From the NCBI GenBank assembly GCA_943371005.1, contig CALRTB020000012.1, positions 1-64,000 on the forward strand: DNA of 64,000 nucleotides, given 5' to 3'. Shown in pieces: positions 43,851-52,516 of this stretch; position 1 is the stretch's first letter, and each line of letters opens with the position of its first letter. A model generated the notes under the pieces. The model saw nothing but the letters and a program-made list of their open reading frames with translations. It did not search any database and had not been told where the DNA came from. The stretch comes from MRBY01 sp943371005 (GTDB taxonomy: Bacteria > Cyanobacteriota > Cyanobacteriia > Cyanobacteriales > MRBY01). Position numbers and translations under genes: made by a program.

Positions 43851-45455
43851 ATGGCGATCGCAGTGGATTTTGGGACAAGCAATACCCTAGTGACCCGGTG
43901 GAATGCAGCCAAAGGGGCGCCGGAAATTCTGAAGCTCGACGGCCTCTCTCAGCCGCTTGCGCCAAATCCGCCGCTAATCCCCAGTTTGCTATACATCGAA
44001 GATGCTTCTAAACAAAAGGTTGTCGTCGGTCAGGCCATTGGCGATCGCGGTTTAGATCGCAGCCCCGATCCCCGCTATTTTTGTAACTTTAAACGGGGCA
44101 TTGGCACCGCAATCCAAGGCTTTTTACCGGAACTAGATGGTGAAAAAATCACCTTCGAGAAAATGGGAGAATATTTCCTCAACGGTATTTTTGCCCAACT
44201 CAAAGCCCAGGGAGAATCCCTTGATAGCCTCGTTTTGACCGTGCCCGTCGATAGCTTTGAAGCCTATCGGAGCTGGCTGAGTCGGCTTTGCGAACAGTTG
44301 CCAGAACTAGAAAAAATTCAGCTTTTAGATGAACCCACCGCCGCTGCCTTGGGCTATGGGGCCTTGGCTGAAGATTTAAAACGAATTCTCGTGGTGGATT
44401 TTGGTGGGGGCACCGTGGACTTTTCCCTGGTGGATCTGAACCTCGCCCAGGGCCAAACTAAACCGACGGGCTTTATTTTGAAGTGGGGCCGCAAATCCTT
44501 TGCTGACAGCAAAACCCAAAAGGTCAAAACCGCAAAAGTGCTGGCAAAAGCAGGTAAAAATCTCGGTGGTTCGGACTTAGATAATTGGCTCTTTGAATAT
44601 TTCCAGACCCAACAAAACCTCCCCCAGGATGCCTTGAGTTTGCGTCTAGTTGAACGGTTGAAAATTGCCCTCTCCCAAAAAACCAAGGCAACGGAGATTT
44701 ATTACAACGACCAAACCTTTGAAAGCTACGAGCTAAGCCTCAGTCGATCGGCCTTTGAGGAGATTTTAGAAACTCAAGGATTCATTGCTCAACTCGATGA
44801 TTTGCTGGACCAGGTCTTGCAACAGGCCCGCCGTAACGGCGTCGGCAAAGAGGACATTGAAGCGGTGCTGTTGGTGGGAGGCACGAGCCAAATTCCCCTA
44901 GTGCAAAGCTGGCTAGAGGGCTATTTCCCCACGGAAAAAATTAAACGGGATAATCCTTTTGGGGCGATCGCCTGTGGGGCGTTGCAGTTGGCCCAGGGGT
45001 TTGAACTCAAAGATTTTCTCTACCACAGCTACGGGATTCGCTATTGGAACCGCCGCCAGAACCGTCACGATTGGCAACCGATTATCAATCAAGGGCAGCC
45101 CTACCCGATGACAGAACCGTTGGAAATCACCCTGGGGGCGTCGATGGATCAACAGCCCAGCATTGAACTAATCATTGGCGAACTCGGCGAGCAAAGCAGC
45201 GGCACGGAGGTTTATTTCGATGGCGATCGCCTGGTGACCCAACAACTAGGAGCCAACCAAACCAACGTTAAACCCCTCAACGACCGGGAAGGGGCGCGCA
45301 CCATTGCCAAGCTCGACCCCGTGGGCTATCCCGGCACCGACCGTATCAAGTTGCAATTCCTGGTCGATGGCGATCGCACCTTGCGGGTCACCGTCGAGGA
45401 TCTACTGCGCAATGTCACCCTCCTAGAAAATCAAAAAGTTGCCGAGCTGAGTTAG
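43851..45455 (+). CDS. Hsp70-family (DnaK-like) protein with divergent C-terminus
   Basis: This 534-residue protein has an actin/Hsp70 ATPase fold: phosphate loop VDFGTSNTLVTRW, the NBD segment LLDEPTAAALGYG, VVDFGGGTVDFSLVDL, NLGGSDLDNWL and adenosine-binding VLLVGGTSQIPLVQSWLEGYF. The region after about residue 390 is only distantly like a DnaK substrate-binding beta domain, and the helical lid appears absent, so the protein is about 100 residues shorter than DnaK. Specialised Hsp70-like proteins of this kind are common in cyanobacteria; clients are unknown. It is divergent from nrtA and 61 bases upstream of the M16 gene on the same strand. Confidence 0.88.
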   Translation: MAIAVDFGTSNTLVTRWNAAKGAPEILKLDGLSQPLAPNPPLIPSLLYIEDASKQKVVVGQAIGDRGLDRSPDPRYFCNFKRGIGTAIQGFLPELDGEKITFEKMGEYFLNGIFAQLKAQGESLDSLVLTVPVDSFEAYRSWLSRLCEQLPELEKIQLLDEPTAAALGYGALAEDLKRILVVDFGGGTVDFSLVDLNLAQGQTKPTGFILKWGRKSFADSKTQKVKTAKVLAKAGKNLGGSDLDNWLFEYFQTQQNLPQDALSLRLVERLKIALSQKTKATEIYYNDQTFESYELSLSRSAFEEILETQGFIAQLDDLLDQVLQQARRNGVGKEDIEAVLLVGGTSQIPLVQSWLEGYFPTEKIKRDNPFGAIACGALQLAQGFELKDFLYHSYGIRYWNRRQNRHDWQPIINQGQPYPMTEPLEITLGASMDQQPSIELIIGELGEQSSGTEVYFDGDRLVTQQLGANQTNVKPLNDREGARTIAKLDPVGYPGTDRIKLQFLVDGDRTLRVTVEDLLRNVTLLENQKVAELS

Positions 45456-45516
45456 CTGTCCATCCCCAGGACAGCCCTGCTAAAATCCATAGAAGCCCTT
45501 CAATCTCACAAAATCG

Positions 45517-47001
45517 ATGAAAAATCCCCAACTCAAAAAGATGCGTCTCCTGGTCTCGAAATTATACCGACGCAGTTGGACTTTGTTTTTTGTCGGTTTA
45601 GTGACGGTGCAACTCCTCCCTAGTCCGGCGATCGCCCTCACCCCTAAAGATTACAGTGAGTTAGAATTTCCTCCCCTCCCAGAAATCACCCTCCCCGATT
45701 ACGAACGCTACGAACTAGAAAACGGGATGGTGGTTTATCTCATGGAAGATCACACCCTGCCCTTGGTGGGAGGCTCCATGGTGATTCGCACTGGCTCCCG
45801 CCTGGAACCCGCCGACAAAGTGGGCCTAGGCAGTATTACGGGCACCGTGATGCGCAGTGGGGGCACCCTCAAACATCCCGCTGACACCTTAAACAATATC
45901 CTGGAACAGCGGGCCGCCAGCATCGAAACTAGCATTGGGGAATCATCTGGCAGTGCTTCTTTTAGTGCCCTCAAGGAAGATTTTGCACTTGTGTTTGATC
46001 TGTTCGCCGAAGTCCTCCAGCAACCGGCTTTCCCCCAGGACAAACTGGATCTAGCCAAGCGACAAACCGCCGGGGGCATTGCCCGCCGCAACGATGAACC
46101 CGATGCGATCGCCTCCCGGGAATTTGACAAACTCATCTACGGCACTGATAGTCCCTATGCCCGCACCGTAGAATATGCCACTCTCGATAACATTGACCGG
46201 GTCGATTTATTTAACTTCTACCGCAGCTACATCCGCCCTGACCAAATGATCCTCGGCATTGTCGGCGATATTGACGTAGAAGCCACCAAAGCAAAAATTG
46301 CTGCTAAATTTGGCCCTTGGCGTAATCCCAGTACAACCCCAAATCTCACACCGCCCGCCGTCAACCAACCCGCCCAAAGCGGTGCTTTCCTCGTTGATCA
46401 ACCCCAACTGACTCAAAGTAGCATCCTCATCGGTCACCAGGGGGGACGACTCGACAATCCCGACTATGCAGAACTCTCGGTAATGAACGGTGTGATCAAT
46501 GGCTTTGGGGGCCGACTCTTTAACGAAATTCGTTCCCGACAGGGTCTCGCCTATTCTGTGTATGGCGTATGGAGTCCCCGCTACGACTACGATGGCAAAT
46601 TTATCGCCGGAGGCTCGACCCGCTCCGAGGCGACGATACCTTTTATCACGGCCATGAAAGGGGAAATTAAGCGACTGCAAACGGAACTGATCACCCCCGC
46701 AGAACTTGCCTATGCCAAGGATTCGATTCTGAATTCCTTTGTCTTTAATTTTGAAGATCCCGGTCAAACCCTGTCCCGCCTCATGCGCTATGAATATTAT
46801 GGCTACCCGGAAGATTTTATTTTCCAGTACCAACGGGAAGTGGAAGCAACGACCATTGAAGACGTGCAGCGGGTGGCCCAAACCTACCTTAAGCCGGATC
46901 AATTAACGGTGCTGGTGGTGGGGAATGCGGCGGCTATGGATCCGTCGCTGACGAGTTTGTTTACGGAGGTCAAGCCCGTCGATATTACGATTCCAGAGTA
47001 G
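45517..47001 (+). CDS. M16 (insulinase-like) family protein lacking the zinc motif
   Basis: This 494-residue exported protein has a basic N-terminus and hydrophobic stretch (LFFVGLVTVQLLPSPAIA) that looks like a signal peptide. A full M16 peptidase fold follows: the ENGMVVYLMEDHTLPLVGG opening, the NEIRSRQGLAYSVYGVW segment of the second half and the ELAYAKDSILNSFVF helix. Where active members have HxxEH, this one has GLGSITGTVMRSGG, so the metal ligands and catalytic Glu are missing. Many M16 proteins work as pairs of an active and an inactive subunit; this would be the inactive one. The partner is not adjacent. Confidence 0.87.
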   Translation: MKNPQLKKMRLLVSKLYRRSWTLFFVGLVTVQLLPSPAIALTPKDYSELEFPPLPEITLPDYERYELENGMVVYLMEDHTLPLVGGSMVIRTGSRLEPADKVGLGSITGTVMRSGGTLKHPADTLNNILEQRAASIETSIGESSGSASFSALKEDFALVFDLFAEVLQQPAFPQDKLDLAKRQTAGGIARRNDEPDAIASREFDKLIYGTDSPYARTVEYATLDNIDRVDLFNFYRSYIRPDQMILGIVGDIDVEATKAKIAAKFGPWRNPSTTPNLTPPAVNQPAQSGAFLVDQPQLTQSSILIGHQGGRLDNPDYAELSVMNGVINGFGGRLFNEIRSRQGLAYSVYGVWSPRYDYDGKFIAGGSTRSEATIPFITAMKGEIKRLQTELITPAELAYAKDSILNSFVFNFEDPGQTLSRLMRYEYYGYPEDFIFQYQREVEATTIEDVQRVAQTYLKPDQLTVLVVGNAAAMDPSLTSLFTEVKPVDITIPE

Positions 47002-47009
47002 GTGGCATT

Positions 47010-48116
47010 GTGGTGCAGGTAGTTGAAGAGCGGTCAGTACAATTCCAGCTAGATGGGGGCTTCTACCGTGCCAAAAGCCGTATTGTGCGGGATTTGGGGG
47101 TCTTGGCGGCGGCAGTCTACCGGCAAAACCAAGGACAATTGCGGGTTCTGGATGGCCTATCGGCAACGGGGGTGCGATCGCTCCGGTACTACCAGGAAGC
47201 CCAGGCAGATTGGGTCTGGGCCAATGAAGGCAACCCAGACCTCCTGGAGACTTTAACCACGAATTTGCGGCGGATTCCAGCGGCCCAACGGTGCATTAGT
47301 GTGCTTTCTCTGCGCCAACTTTGTTTGGAACGGTCTTTAATGGGCGATCGCTATGATCTCGTCGATTTTGATGCCTTTGGCTCTGGGTCAGCCTTTGTCC
47401 AGGATGCCCTCACCGTGACGACTCTGGGGGGATTGATGTATCTGACCAGCACCGATGGCAGAACCTACAGTGGCCGGGAACCCCAGCGGGCCTTGCGGCA
47501 ATATGGAGCCTATGGGCGATCGCATCCCTCCGTTCAGGAACAGGGTCTACGGTTATTGTTGGGAAATCTCGCGCAACAGGCGGCCCAGCGAAATTTTGGC
47601 ATTGAGCCAATTTTTTCGTTTTTTGGGGGGGATACTTGCCGGATTATGGCCCGTTTGACCCGTAAACCCACCCTGACAGAATTAAACTACGGCTTTCTTG
47701 GCTATTGTCACCATTGCGGCACCTATGCTTTACCCTCTTGGCGCAAACTGTCCCAGGCAACCTGTGCCCACGATGATTTGCCTTTAACCCTCAGTGGCCC
47801 GATGTGGCGGGGCAATTTACATCACCCGGACTATTTACAGCAAATGTCGGCGATCGCCCAACGGTGGGATTGGCAGGATGTGGTTAAGATTTTAGAAATT
47901 ATGAGTCTGGAAAATGATTTACCCCCCTATTTTTTCCCGTTAAAGGAGATTGGTGCCCGGGCCAAAATCGACCTACCGAAATTAGATTTGCTGCTAAACA
48001 GTCTCCAGGCGCAAGGTTTCCAAGCCAGTCGTACCCACATCAACCCCCAAGCGATTAAAACCGATGCGCCGATGGCCAAAATCAAGGCGATCGCCACCCA
48101 GTTAAGCGCACCGTAA
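47010..48116 (+). CDS. trm1: tRNA (guanine-N2)-dimethyltransferase, Trm1 family
   Basis: This 368-residue Trm1-type enzyme dimethylates guanosine 26 (and in some bacteria 27) of tRNAs using S-adenosylmethionine. Marks are FYRAKSRIVRDLGVLAAAV near the start, the SAM loop LDGLSATGVRSLRYY, the catalytic YDLVDFDAFGSGSAFVQDAL (others have DPFGSP), YLTSTDGRTYSG, and a C-terminal domain with CHHCGTY and the conserved GPMWRGNLH. Start codon is GTG at 47010, 8 bases after the M16 stop, so they are probably co-transcribed. Trm1 is rare in bacteria outside a few groups, including cyanobacteria. Confidence 0.9.
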   Translation: MVQVVEERSVQFQLDGGFYRAKSRIVRDLGVLAAAVYRQNQGQLRVLDGLSATGVRSLRYYQEAQADWVWANEGNPDLLETLTTNLRRIPAAQRCISVLSLRQLCLERSLMGDRYDLVDFDAFGSGSAFVQDALTVTTLGGLMYLTSTDGRTYSGREPQRALRQYGAYGRSHPSVQEQGLRLLLGNLAQQAAQRNFGIEPIFSFFGGDTCRIMARLTRKPTLTELNYGFLGYCHHCGTYALPSWRKLSQATCAHDDLPLTLSGPMWRGNLHHPDYLQQMSAIAQRWDWQDVVKILEIMSLENDLPPYFFPLKEIGARAKIDLPKLDLLLNSLQAQGFQASRTHINPQAIKTDAPMAKIKAIATQLSAP

Positions 48117-48126
48117 GTCTTGGCAA

Positions 48127-48849
48127 CTATTTCTTTTTTCGTTCCCGCACTGAGATTACATTTTGCTCCTTACGCAGTTCAAATAGATCAATCGCCTCAA
48201 ATAAACTGCTTAATTTCTTGTAGCCATAATTGCGTGAGTCGAAGGACGCCTGGTTCTTGATGTGGCCGCCAATTAGTCCCAATTTTGACCAACCATCTTC
48301 ATCCTGGGTATTGGCGATCGCCCCCCGCAACAGGTTCATCAATTTCGTATCCTGCTTCAGTTGATGACCAGGCTTGGGTTTGGTTTGTACGTCATTTTGG
48401 TCTTCGGTGGGTGGCGTTAAATTTTCCAGGTACAAAAACGTTGAACAGGCTGAAACAAAAGGTGATGGCGTTTTTTTCTCTCCAAACCCATATACTTTCA
48501 ACCCGTTTGTCAGCAGGCGCATCACCAAGGGCGTAAAATCACAATCACTCGACACAATCGCAAACGCATCTAGACTTTGGGTATAGAGCAAATCCATCGC
48601 ATCAATAATTAACGCCGCATCCGTTGCATTTTTGCCCTTTGTATAGTCAAACTGCTGAATCGGCTGGATCGCGTATTCATGCAAACAATTTTCCCAGGAC
48701 TGGAGGGCGGGGTTTTTCCAGTTACCATAGGCCCGGCGAATATTGGCGACACCATACTTGGCAATTTCCGCCAAGATCACGTCAATTTTTGCAGCGGGTG
48801 CATTGTCAGCATCGATCAACATCGCAATTCTAAACTCAGCCTTGGCCAT
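48127..48849 (-). CDS. NYN-domain protein with OST-HTH/LOTUS-like C-terminus
   Basis: This 240-residue protein is of the LabA/DUF88-like NYN family, a PIN-fold presumed RNase. The acidic active-site residues are visible in AMLIDADNAP, KNATDAALIIDAMDLL and AIVSSDCDFTPLVMRL. After a linker the C-terminal 70 residues resemble the OST-HTH/LOTUS RNA-binding winged helix (DGWSKLGLIGGHIKNQ, YGYKKLSSLFEAIDLFEL). Function in this organism is unknown; related proteins are linked to RNA processing and, in Synechococcus, clock output. It converges on trm1 with a 10-base gap. Confidence 0.88.
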   Translation of the reverse strand: MAKAEFRIAMLIDADNAPAAKIDVILAEIAKYGVANIRRAYGNWKNPALQSWENCLHEYAIQPIQQFDYTKGKNATDAALIIDAMDLLYTQSLDAFAIVSSDCDFTPLVMRLLTNGLKVYGFGEKKTPSPFVSACSTFLYLENLTPPTEDQNDVQTKPKPGHQLKQDTKLMNLLRGAIANTQDEDGWSKLGLIGGHIKNQASFDSRNYGYKKLSSLFEAIDLFELRKEQNVISVRERKKK

Positions 48850-48879
48850 AGCCCTTCGATCCTTTATCCCTGATGGGAT

Positions 48880-49836
48880 TTATTCGGCCCCTTTTGCCTT
48901 TTTAATTTCTGCTTTGAGTTCCTCAATTTGACGCCGCAAACTATCTAGATCACTTTCATCTTCAGCACTTACATCCACCGAACCAGTGCCAGCCTGGGCA
49001 TAATGACCCTGTTTAATCCGTTGATATTCCTCAGAGGCTTCCCAGGTTTTGATAAAGCTCAACCGCTCTACCGGAAAAGGATGACTCAAAAATGTCCCAT
49101 TACCGCCGTTATAAATCAAAAACTTATAAATCTGATTGAGTTGATCCTGATCAAGGGCGTCATAATCCTGGGATTGCTGGGTAAACTCGGTCAAACTCAT
49201 TTCGTGGCCATATTTAGCACTGCCACCCGCGAGCTTCATCATGGTGTGCAAAATTGGATTGAGATCATCCATCACCAAAAGCGCTGCTCGATCCGCTGAA
49301 AGTTCGGCCTTCCGCCGCCATTCATAAAAAGCATAAAGTAGCCCCGTGGTAATGACATTACCGAGGCCAAGGGTAATTTCCCCAAGAAAAGAGGCCGCCC
49401 CCATGGCCCACATCGCCATCTGGATCAAGATCGTGTGGTCACATTTGATGTGACCCAACTCGTGGGCCATCACCGTCCGTAGCTCCGTTTCATCAAGTAA
49501 ATCCAGCAGCCCCGTATTCACCACAATGTACGGGTGATCATGGCCGAGGGCGTAGCTATTGACCATCGGATTTTGGTTGACATAAAGCGTCGGCTCTGGG
49601 GAAATATCCAAATCATGGACACATTCCCGAAAAATGCCGTACAGGGTCGAATACTGACGGGGGCCTGCTTTAATATTGTTGCCCATTAGAAAAACCTGCT
49701 GGGGTCGTTCGTAGATATATTCCACAAAACGACTGGCCAACAGCTTAAAACCAGGCAGATTACGGAGGGCTTCTTCTGCTTGGTGATCGAGGGGGTGACG
49801 AAAGGCTTCGCTAGAAATTCCGGGATAGGTCGGCAT
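48880..49836 (-). CDS. M48-family zinc metallopeptidase
   Basis: This 318-residue M48 (Ste24/HtpX-like) peptidase has the zinc site HELGH at 125-129 and the third ligand Glu178 in KAELSADRAALL. One or two hydrophobic stretches between them (about 137-172) may touch the membrane. The C-terminus ends in a short charged coiled coil (LDSLRRQIEELKAEIKKA). The ATG at 49836 with AAGGAAG before it is preferred over a TTG 24 bases upstream. It lies 42 bases downstream of purF on the same strand and 30 bases before the NYN gene. Confidence 0.9.
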   Translation of the reverse strand: MPTYPGISSEAFRHPLDHQAEEALRNLPGFKLLASRFVEYIYERPQQVFLMGNNIKAGPRQYSTLYGIFRECVHDLDISPEPTLYVNQNPMVNSYALGHDHPYIVVNTGLLDLLDETELRTVMAHELGHIKCDHTILIQMAMWAMGAASFLGEITLGLGNVITTGLLYAFYEWRRKAELSADRAALLVMDDLNPILHTMMKLAGGSAKYGHEMSLTEFTQQSQDYDALDQDQLNQIYKFLIYNGGNGTFLSHPFPVERLSFIKTWEASEEYQRIKQGHYAQAGTGSVDVSAEDESDLDSLRRQIEELKAEIKKAKGAE

Positions 49837-49878
49837 CAATACTTCCTTTGCCGCTCTCAATCCATGGGAACGGCTTTG

Positions 49879-51348
49879 CTAGACAGTGGCTTTTTCTAAC
49901 ATTAGCTTAGATGATTTGATCGCGTCCGGAATTTCAATGGGATAGTTCCCATCAAAACAGGCGGTACAGAAACTAGAAGTCCGCTCATTGGTGACATCCA
50001 ACATGCCCTCTTTGCTGAGGTAGGTCAGAGAATCAACTTCAATTTGTTTTTCGATTTCGCCCAGGGATTTCGTCGCGGCAATCAGCTGATCTTGGCTATC
50101 GGTATCGATGCCATAGAAACAGGGATGGGTCACAGGGGGTGAGGAAATACACATGTGGACTTCTGCGGCCCCGGCTTGCCGGAGTGCCCGGACAATTTTG
50201 CGGCTGGTTGTGCCCCGGACAATGGAGTCATCCACAATGATGATCCGTTTCCCTTGGAGAACATCTTTAAGGGGATTGAGCTTCATCCGGATCCCCACTT
50301 CCCGCATGTGTTGAGTTGGCTGAATAAAAGTACGACCCACGTAGCGGTTTTTAATTAGTCCTTCCCCAAAGGGGATCCCAGAGGCACGGGAAAAGCCAAT
50401 GGCGGCGGGAATACCAGAGTCGGGAACCCCCATAACGAGGTCGGCTTCAATGTTGGATTCTTTGGCTAGCTGCGCCCCAAGACGGAGACGGTAACTAAAG
50501 AGGGTTTCGTCGTGGACAATGCTATCGGGACGGGCAAAGTAGATCATCTCGAAGACGCAGAGTTTCCGGTCTGGCTTTTCAGACCATTGTTGAGCAGTTA
50601 AGCCAGATTCGGTGATCCAGACCATTTCGCCTGGTTCTACATCTCGCAGATAGTCCGCACCAATGATATCGAGGGCGCAGGTTTCAGAAGCCAGGACATA
50701 GCGGGTGCTACCGTCTTCCTCGGTGAGAGTCCCAATGACGAGGGGACGGACTCCCTGGGGATCCCGTGCGCCAATAATGCCGTCCGGGGTGCCGATAACA
50801 AGGCTATAGGCGCCGGAACAGAGATTAAAGGCCGCGATCGCCGCTTCGGTCCAATCTTTCCCCTGATCGACATAAATGGCGATCGCCTTGGCGATCATCT
50901 CTGAATCAGTGGTGGTTTGAAAATCCAGACCCGTAGCAAGGGACAATAGCTTATCCTTTAGCTCGATGGTGTTCACCAAGTTGCCATTGTGGGCTAGAGC
51001 GAGAGTTCCTAGGCGAGTTTCTTCGAGGGCTGGTTGGGCATTGCACTTATGGCTAGAGCCAGTTGTGGAGTAACGATTGTGGCCCACGGCCCAAACCCCA
51101 GGTAATTCCTGGAGTTTTTCTTCGCTAAATACCTGGGAAACGAGGCCCATACCTTTGTGTACATGCATTTGCGTGCCATCAAAGGTTGCGATCCCTGCGG
51201 ATTCTTGCCCCCGATGTTGGAGCGCAAAAAGTCCAAAATATGCCAATTTTGCCACTTCTTCCGTTGGGGCATAGATGCCGAAAACACCACAGTATTCCTT
51301 GGGTTTGTCGGGGAGATCGTTGGCATAGACAGTTTGAGGGACAGTCAT
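49879..51348 (-). CDS. purF: Amidophosphoribosyltransferase
   Basis: PurF makes 5-phosphoribosylamine from PRPP and glutamine, the first step of purine synthesis. The 489-residue protein has a 19-residue propeptide before the nucleophile Cys20 (EYCGVFGIY). It has the glutaminase motifs LQHRGQESAGIA and HNRYSTTGS, the PRPP loop IIIVDDSIVRGTTSRK, and cysteines placed like the iron-sulphur ligands of the Bacillus-type enzyme (LCVFEM, HPCFYGID and FCTACFDG). The propeptide and cluster suggest oxygen-sensitive maturation. Upstream there are about 240 bases with no gene. Confidence 0.96.
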   Translation of the reverse strand: MTVPQTVYANDLPDKPKEYCGVFGIYAPTEEVAKLAYFGLFALQHRGQESAGIATFDGTQMHVHKGMGLVSQVFSEEKLQELPGVWAVGHNRYSTTGSSHKCNAQPALEETRLGTLALAHNGNLVNTIELKDKLLSLATGLDFQTTTDSEMIAKAIAIYVDQGKDWTEAAIAAFNLCSGAYSLVIGTPDGIIGARDPQGVRPLVIGTLTEEDGSTRYVLASETCALDIIGADYLRDVEPGEMVWITESGLTAQQWSEKPDRKLCVFEMIYFARPDSIVHDETLFSYRLRLGAQLAKESNIEADLVMGVPDSGIPAAIGFSRASGIPFGEGLIKNRYVGRTFIQPTQHMREVGIRMKLNPLKDVLQGKRIIIVDDSIVRGTTSRKIVRALRQAGAAEVHMCISSPPVTHPCFYGIDTDSQDQLIAATKSLGEIEKQIEVDSLTYLSKEGMLDVTNERTSSFCTACFDGNYPIEIPDAIKSSKLMLEKATV

Positions 51349-51590
51349 CCTACAGGTTGCACTCCTAGTTATTGGGTGAAAAAGAGAAGGAAATTCAGCA
51401 GTTACGATGGCTACAATACCACGTCAATGAATGCCTTGATGGACAAAATCTATCAAGGCTTTAACCCCACTTAATCTAGTTTTAAGGGTCGCGGCATGAT
51501 TAATGGAGTCAAAGGATGAAAATATTCCTTGGGTAAGTTTATTTTAGGTCAGAATTTTGCTATGCGGGGATCAAAGTTTGGCCGCTGCCC

Positions 51591-52280
51591 CTAAAGTCGT
51601 TGCTGGAGGCTGCGACCATGGGTATCTGTGCCGCAGGTGAGCCATAGATTGTGCTGCTGACCGAGGGCTGCCACTGCTGGGGTGTGTTTTTGGCTCGGTA
51701 ACCAGGGTTTGGGGTTATCGTAGGCGTAATAGGCTTCTACACCATCAATATTAAGGGATGCTGCTGCTGGGATTAAGTCCGTGGCCGGACGGCGGTAACG
51801 GGCGGGATGGGCCAACACGGCTAGTCCTCCAGCGGCATGGATTACGTCAATAATCACCGCTGCGGCGGCGCGATCGCCTTCCGGAATTTCCCGGTTAAAG
51901 TAGGGGGCGATGGCACTGTGTTCAGGGTCAAACCCATAGGCGAGGATATGTACTGTGGTGTCAAGGAGGATGGCGTTAATTTCGATGCCCGTCCAGAGGT
52001 GAGGCAAGGGTTGCGTCCTGTCGTTTTGCTGTTGACTGAGGTAGCTTTGGGCCTGTTGATAGCCGTGGATGGTGTGGTGGTCGGTGATTGCGAAGCCTTT
52101 TAGGCCAATGGTGATCGCCTGGTCAACAATTTCTGTTGGGGTGAGTTGACCATCAGAGCAGACCGAATGCATGTGGAAGTTGTACTGATTGGGGCAACTG
52201 GTTGCCGTTAGACTGCGCCAAGCCTTTTCGAGCGCTTGCAAATCTTGAGCCGCACTTGGAACAGACAAAGTAGAAGTCAT
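51591..52280 (-). CDS. PHP-domain phosphoesterase
   Basis: This 229-residue PHP (polymerase and histidinol phosphatase) domain protein has metal-binding motifs in NFHMHSVCSDGQLTP, AITDHHTIHGY, WTGIEINAIL, VLAHPARYR and CGTDTHGRSL. Related stand-alone PHP proteins are phosphoesterases acting on nucleotides such as 3',5'-bisphosphates or short RNAs. The ATG at 52280 is chosen; an in-frame start 27 bases upstream runs through a HIP1-containing region. Substrate not determined. Confidence 0.88.
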   Translation of the reverse strand: MTSTLSVPSAAQDLQALEKAWRSLTATSCPNQYNFHMHSVCSDGQLTPTEIVDQAITIGLKGFAITDHHTIHGYQQAQSYLSQQQNDRTQPLPHLWTGIEINAILLDTTVHILAYGFDPEHSAIAPYFNREIPEGDRAAAAVIIDVIHAAGGLAVLAHPARYRRPATDLIPAAASLNIDGVEAYYAYDNPKPWLPSQKHTPAVAALGQQHNLWLTCGTDTHGRSLQQRL

Positions 52281-52423
52281 GGCGAAGGCGATCTTTGGCG
52301 ATCGCAAATTTAAAGGGCGAGCGGAATGGTAATAAAAGGGTAAAGAAAACCTGAAAAAAAGATTAGATATTGCAAATTGTTACAAACAAGATAGCAAAGA
52401 TTTTTGCCCTTGGGCAGCACCAT

Positions 52424-52459
52424 AAAAAAATCTCTCCGGGTCGTAGGGGACACGGAGAG
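52424..52459 (-). terminator. Rho-independent terminator of chlG
   Basis: CTCTCCG (52432-52438) and CGGAGAG (52453-52459) form a 7-bp stem. On the minus strand it is followed by TTTTTTT (52424-52430). It lies about 60 bases beyond the chlG stop. Confidence 0.8.
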
Positions 52460-52516
52460 CAAGAACCGGATCAGTATTGCCAAAAAATTTAAGCAAAAAA
52501 TAGCCAGGTTAATGTT

